Translations under genes and position numbers: made by a program
Assembly: GCA_028698875.1 (NCBI GenBank)
Contig: JAQVVR010000002.1
Span: 62,001-126,000, forward strand
Origin: Candidatus Izemoplasmatales bacterium
GTDB lineage: Bacteria > Bacillota_I > Bacilli_A > Izemoplasmatales > Hujiaoplasmataceae
Reading direction: 5' to 3'
Length of the DNA: 64,000 nt
The notes under the pieces: generated by a model
Told to the model about the DNA's origin: nothing
The model's database searches: none
The model's input: the letters and a program-made list of their open reading frames with translations, nothing else
Part shown: positions 60,529 through 64,000 of the stretch, one piece after another
Position numbering within the stretch: the first letter of the stretch is position 1
How the letters are laid out: every line of letters begins with the position of its first letter

Positions 60529-61761
60529 ATGGGCGTTTTAAACGTCAAATCAGAAATCGGAAAATTGAAAACCGTCTTATTGCATCGTCCGGGAATGGAG
60601 ATAGAAAATCTCACCCCCAAATGGATTGAGACATTGTTATTTGACGATATTCCGTGGCTTGATCTGGCGGTTAAAGAACATGATGCATTTGCAGAAGTGT
60701 TCCGGAGTCACGGCGTAGAGGTATTATATCTAGCCGACTTAACAGCGGAAGCGATAGATCAAAGTCCGTTAATTAAGGACAAGTTTATCAGCCAATTTAT
60801 TAGCGAAGCTAATGTTACCAGTGAAACACTTTCGATGGTCATTGCTGATTTTTTACGTTCGTTCCCAAACACCAAAACAATGGTTGAAAAGACGATGGCC
60901 GGTATCCGTAAAACCGAGATACCGCATTTTGTCAAACGGACATTATCCGATCATATTCGCGATTATCCTTTCGTGACTGATCCGTTACCAAATCTGTATT
61001 TTACTCGTGATCCTTTCAGCATTATTGAAGGGGGAGTTGCTATTAGTAAAATGTTTTCGCAGACCCGTAGTCGTGAGACTATTTATGGTGAGTACATTTT
61101 CAAATACCATCCCATTTATGGTCAACCGCAACCACCGTTTTATTATGATCGTAATAATTTATCATCTATTGAAGGTGGCGACATTATGATTTTGACGCCT
61201 AAGATTTTGGCTATCGGCGTCAGTCAAAGAACCCATCCTGCTGCCATTGAAAAATTAGCAAAAAACCTATTTTATACTAATGAAACTTCATTTGAGAAGA
61301 TACTGGCTTTTGATATTCCCAAGAGTCGGTCATTTATGCATCTTGACACGGTACTTACACGAGTTGACTATGATAAATTCACGATTCATAATGAACTGAA
61401 TCATACAATCAAAATCTTCGAGTTGACTCGCAACCCAAATCATTTTGGCAAGTTGCTTGTCAAACCAATTGAACGTCCATTAAAATCAATTTTGGAACAT
61501 TATTTGGATCGAAAAATAACCCTGATTTCCTGTGGTGGTAATGATGTAGTTGCTTCGGATCGAGAACAGTGGAACGATGGCGCAAATACAATGGCTATCG
61601 CCCCAGGAGAAGTCATTGTGTATCAACGAAATCATGTCACTAATGATATCTTGTGCCACAATGGGATCAAGATTAATGCTATCCCATCCAGCGAATTATC
61701 GCGAGGACGGGGCGGGCCCCGTTGTATGAGTATGCCGTTTTACCGTTTAGATAACGAATGA
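60529..61761 (+). CDS. arcA: Arginine deiminase
   Basis: The 410-residue enzyme has [13 protein letters not shown], the substrate-site motif [13 protein letters not shown], the [10 protein letters not shown] region and the nucleophilic cysteine near the C-terminus in [12 protein letters not shown]. It converts L-arginine to citrulline and ammonia. AGGAGG precedes the ATG. It is followed by ornithine carbamoyltransferase, as in arc operons; carbamate kinase is not in the window. Confidence 0.97.
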   Translation: MGVLNVKSEIGKLKTVLLHRPGMEIENLTPKWIETLLFDDIPWLDLAVKEHDAFAEVFRSHGVEVLYLADLTAEAIDQSPLIKDKFISQFISEANVTSETLSMVIADFLRSFPNTKTMVEKTMAGIRKTEIPHFVKRTLSDHIRDYPFVTDPLPNLYFTRDPFSIIEGGVAISKMFSQTRSRETIYGEYIFKYHPIYGQPQPPFYYDRNNLSSIEGGDIMILTPKILAIGVSQRTHPAAIEKLAKNLFYTNETSFEKILAFDIPKSRSFMHLDTVLTRVDYDKFTIHNELNHTIKIFELTRNPNHFGKLLVKPIERPLKSILEHYLDRKITLISCGGNDVVASDREQWNDGANTMAIAPGEVIVYQRNHVTNDILCHNGIKINAIPSSELSRGRGGPRCMSMPFYRLDNE

Positions 61762-61780
61762 AGAAGAGGAGAATGATACT

Positions 61781-62785
61781 ATGAAGACTATTAGTTTGAA
61801 GAATCGCAGTTTTTTAACATTACTTGATTACTCACCGGCGGAAATTGAATATTTGCTGTCCCTCGCTATGAAATTAAAGATTGAAAAACACTCCGGAACG
61901 GAACCGCGTCGACTAGTCGGGAAAAATGTTGTTTTAATCTTTGAAAAAGACTCCACTCGTACACGCTCAGCTTTTGAAGTTGGGGCCTATGATCTCGGTA
62001 TGCAAGCGACATATTTAGGGCCATCAGGATCACAAATGGGCAAAAAAGAAAGCATCAAAGATACGGCTCGAGTTTTAGGAAGAATGTATGATGGTATCGA
62101 ATACCGTGGATTCAAACAAGAAACCGTGGAAATATTAGCCCAGTATTCGAAGGTCCCCGTATGGAATGGGCTTACTGATCAATATCACCCAACGCAAATT
62201 CTCGCTGATTTTATGACAATTCAAGAGCACATTGGTTATCTTAAAGGCGCTAAGTTTGCATATTTAGGCGATGCACGTAATAATATGGGAAACTCCTTAA
62301 TGATTGGTTCAGCCAAAATGGGCCTTGATTTTCGTGCTGTCGCTCCGAAAGCATTATGGCCTGATGAAAAGCTAGTAAAAATCTGTGAAGAAATCGCAAA
62401 AACCACGGGGGCAAAAATTACTTTGACTGAATCGGTGGAAGCGGGACTGACCGATGTGGATGCTGTTTATACTGATGTTTGGGTATCTATGGGAGAACCC
62501 GATGCGGTATGGGCAGAAAGAATTACTTTATTGTCTCCTTATCAGGTTAATGCCCAAGCGATGTCTTATGCAAAAAAAACGGCAATCTTTTTACATTGCC
62601 TGCCCGCTTTTCATAACCTTGATACTATCATTGGCAAATCGATATTCGAACGGTTTGGAAAAAACGGTCTCGAAGTAACTGAAGAAGTGTTTGAATCACC
62701 ACAATCGGTGGTTTTTGACGAGGCAGAAAACCGCTTACATACCATTAAAGCCGTTATGCTCGCCACAATGCAAGATCAAGAATAA
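61781..62785 (+). CDS. arcB: Ornithine carbamoyltransferase (catabolic context)
   Basis: The 334-residue protein has the carbamoyl-phosphate motif [24 protein letters not shown] and [10 protein letters not shown]. In this operon it runs in the phosphorolytic direction, turning citrulline into ornithine and carbamoyl phosphate. AGAGGAG lies upstream of ATG 61781. Ornithine then enters the route encoded by the next genes. The catabolic direction is inferred from neighbours. Confidence 0.95.
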   Translation: MKTISLKNRSFLTLLDYSPAEIEYLLSLAMKLKIEKHSGTEPRRLVGKNVVLIFEKDSTRTRSAFEVGAYDLGMQATYLGPSGSQMGKKESIKDTARVLGRMYDGIEYRGFKQETVEILAQYSKVPVWNGLTDQYHPTQILADFMTIQEHIGYLKGAKFAYLGDARNNMGNSLMIGSAKMGLDFRAVAPKALWPDEKLVKICEEIAKTTGAKITLTESVEAGLTDVDAVYTDVWVSMGEPDAVWAERITLLSPYQVNAQAMSYAKKTAIFLHCLPAFHNLDTIIGKSIFERFGKNGLEVTEEVFESPQSVVFDEAENRLHTIKAVMLATMQDQE

Positions 62786-62802
62786 ACTACAAGGAGATAA
62801 TT

Positions 62803-63867
62803 ATGAGAAAAAAAACAGTTAAAATTGCTATTTGGGGTTTTGGAGCTATGGGCTCGGGAATGGCCAAAATGATTCTTAATAAAACGGGATTGGAAATCGT
62901 CGGTGTTTGCGATCGAAATCCAAATTACATAGGTAAAAATATCTACTCAATTCTAAATTGTAATCAAACAGATCGCCCCAGCGTCTATGTCAAATCTGAC
63001 ATTGCCGAAATTGTAACCAAAGCCTCTTGCGATTTGGTTATCCTCGCGACCGATTCTTTTACCGCCAAGGCTTTTCCAAAAATCAAATGGTTATTAGAAC
63101 AACAGGTTAATGTGATTTCGACCGCAGAAGAAATGGCATATCCGTATGTCAACCAACCCGAATTGTCGAAAAAAATGGACGAAATTGCTAAAGCCAATGG
63201 AGTAACCGTTTTAGGTACGGGAATCAATCCAGGAATGATGATGGATTTGCTAGTTATTATGTTAACGGGAGTAATGGAAAATGTCGATAAAATCGACGTT
63301 TCCCGGATTAATAGTCTTTCTCCGTTTGGTGAAACTGTTATGGTTGAACAAGGCGTGGGACTAAGTATTGATGAATTTACCGAAAAGATGAACAAAGGAG
63401 AAATTGCCGGGCATGTTGGGTTCCGCGAATCATCAGGTATGATGGCATCCGCAATTGGTTGGAAACTTGATCATTTTGAACAACAGATGAAGCCAATTGT
63501 CACTATTGTCGATCGCAAATCGCCATATGGCTTTGCCAAAGTAGGGCATGTTGCAGGAATTGATATGACAGCTCAAGGATATCAAAATCAAAAATTAGTG
63601 ATTAATATGTCACATCCGCAACAAATAGAGCCCAAATTAGCCGGGGTTGATACCGGCGATTATATCAATATTACCGGAACACCCAAAGTATCAATGGCGA
63701 TTACACCTGAAATCGATGGGGGTATCGGTACCATCGCAATCTGTGTTAATATGATACCGCATGTCATTAATGCTAGGCCTGGTTTAAAAACGATGATTGA
63801 TTTGCCAGTTCCACGAGCAATCATGGGTGATGTTCGTGACATGATTGATGGGGATGATGGTGAATGA
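62803..63867 (+). CDS. ord: 2,4-diaminopentanoate dehydrogenase
   Basis: The 354-residue protein has an N-terminal dinucleotide motif IWGFGAMGSGMAKMIL and the DapB-like layout of Ord, with GTGINPGMMMDLL in the middle. It oxidises 2,4-diaminopentanoate to 2-amino-4-oxopentanoate with NAD(P). The partial ortA gene overlaps its stop by 4 bases, matching the gene order of clostridial ornithine degradation. The aminomutase genes (oraS, oraE) and ornithine racemase would be expected beyond the window. Confidence 0.93.
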   Translation: MRKKTVKIAIWGFGAMGSGMAKMILNKTGLEIVGVCDRNPNYIGKNIYSILNCNQTDRPSVYVKSDIAEIVTKASCDLVILATDSFTAKAFPKIKWLLEQQVNVISTAEEMAYPYVNQPELSKKMDEIAKANGVTVLGTGINPGMMMDLLVIMLTGVMENVDKIDVSRINSLSPFGETVMVEQGVGLSIDEFTEKMNKGEIAGHVGFRESSGMMASAIGWKLDHFEQQMKPIVTIVDRKSPYGFAKVGHVAGIDMTAQGYQNQKLVINMSHPQQIEPKLAGVDTGDYINITGTPKVSMAITPEIDGGIGTIAICVNMIPHVINARPGLKTMIDLPVPRAIMGDVRDMIDGDDGE

Positions 63868-64000
63868 TTTTAAAGAATTCTTGGGTTCAAATCCATAAAA
63901 TATTATTAAAACCCGAAGAAAGAACCGGTAGTTTGCCACCAGACACAAAGCAAGTCCCTTTTGAAATGTGGGATAAAGGTTTTCTCACAAAAAACGCCAA
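63864..64000 (+). CDS. ortA: 2-amino-4-oxopentanoate thiolase alpha subunit, 3' end outside window
   Basis: Forty-five residues are visible, beginning MILKNSWVQIHKILLKPEER and including VPFEMWDKGFL, which matches my recollection of OrtA. The start overlaps the ord stop (ATGA). OrtAB cleaves 2-amino-4-oxopentanoate with CoA to acetyl-CoA and D-alanine. The gene runs off the window end, so length and integrity are unknown. Confidence 0.85.
   Translation, partial: MILKNSWVQIHKILLKPEERTGSLPPDTKQVPFEMWDKGFLTKNA

Noticed and set aside
1-64000. UGA read as tryptophan (Mycoplasma/Spiroplasma code)
   Set aside because: Many genes end in TGA at the expected place with the next gene starting in the overlap, for example at 14095-16576 and 42762-49187, and Trp is encoded by TGG.
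1-64000. CRISPR array, prophage or intact transposon
   Set aside because: I saw no regularly spaced repeats, no phage structural genes and only one decayed transposase fragment; XerC at 22614 is in a housekeeping context.

Overview
The window is an AT-rich, gene-dense stretch with short intergenic gaps, many ATGA start/stop overlaps, strong GGAGG/GGTGAT ribosome binding sites and frequent extended -10 promoters (TGnTATAAT). UGA is used as a stop and UGG as Trp, so the code is standard and not that of Mycoplasma. The gene set (BY-kinase/PHP-phosphatase pair, trmFO-xerC-rlmH order, Firmicutes-type FCD GntR, peptidase T, Rnf complex, Stickland-type ornithine and histidine fermentation, no respiratory oxidases) suggests an anaerobic amino-acid-fermenting Bacillota or deep-branching Mollicutes-like bacterium. 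The exact taxon is an inference.

Layout. 1-5.8 kb: end of an exopolysaccharide kinase gene, its phosphatase, a two-component system and a membrane-anchored nucleotide-sugar dehydratase. 5.8-11.4 kb: an RlmD-type methyltransferase, formate-THF ligase, a hypothetical protein, an HD hydrolase and a MATE exporter. 11.5-17.5 kb: a glycyl radical enzyme (GRE) operon with activase, flavin-split-barrel protein, FCD-GntR regulator and alpha/beta hydrolase, led by a promoter with a FadR-like palindrome. 17.6-20.7 kb: a three-gene flavoprotein set like anaerobic glycerol-3-phosphate dehydrogenase. 20.7-35.4 kb: housekeeping and small metabolic genes, including Ogt, TrmFO, XerC, RlmH, PepT, a GGDEF protein, NagA, two pseudouridine synthases, thioredoxin with an atypical reductase, chorismate mutase and threonine aldolase. 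35.5-41.3 kb: an Rnf operon (C-D-G-G-E-A-B) with two unusual RnfG-type proteins and a very short RnfB. 41.5 kb: tRNA-Lys(CTT). 42.7-49.9 kb: histidine degradation (hutH, hutU, ftcD, hutI, fchA) plus a transaldolase. 50.0-52.9 kb: a degenerate class III cyclase-like protein, a serine palmitoyltransferase-like enzyme and a short-chain reductase. 52.9-59.2 kb: a secreted metalloprotease, a second RlmD paralogue, an IS3-type transposase relic, DUF1284, nitroreductase, GNAT, a membrane protein and OsmC. 59.3-64.0 kb: alanine racemase, arginine deiminase, ornithine carbamoyltransferase, 2,4-diaminopentanoate dehydrogenase and the start of ortA.

The genes fit an amino-acid fermenter. Histidine is degraded to glutamate and formimino-THF, whose one-carbon unit can yield ATP through FchA and formate-THF ligase working in reverse. 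Arginine is degraded to ornithine, which enters the 2,4-diaminopentanoate route ending in acetyl-CoA and D-alanine; the neighbouring alanine racemase can recover that D-alanine. The Rnf complex can couple reduced ferredoxin to ion pumping.

The points most worth checking are the cyclase-like/SPT-like/SDR set with its upstream inverted repeat, the remodelled Rnf subunits, the GRE operon of unknown substrate with its predicted operator, and the thioredoxin reductase that appears to lack NADPH-binding motifs.
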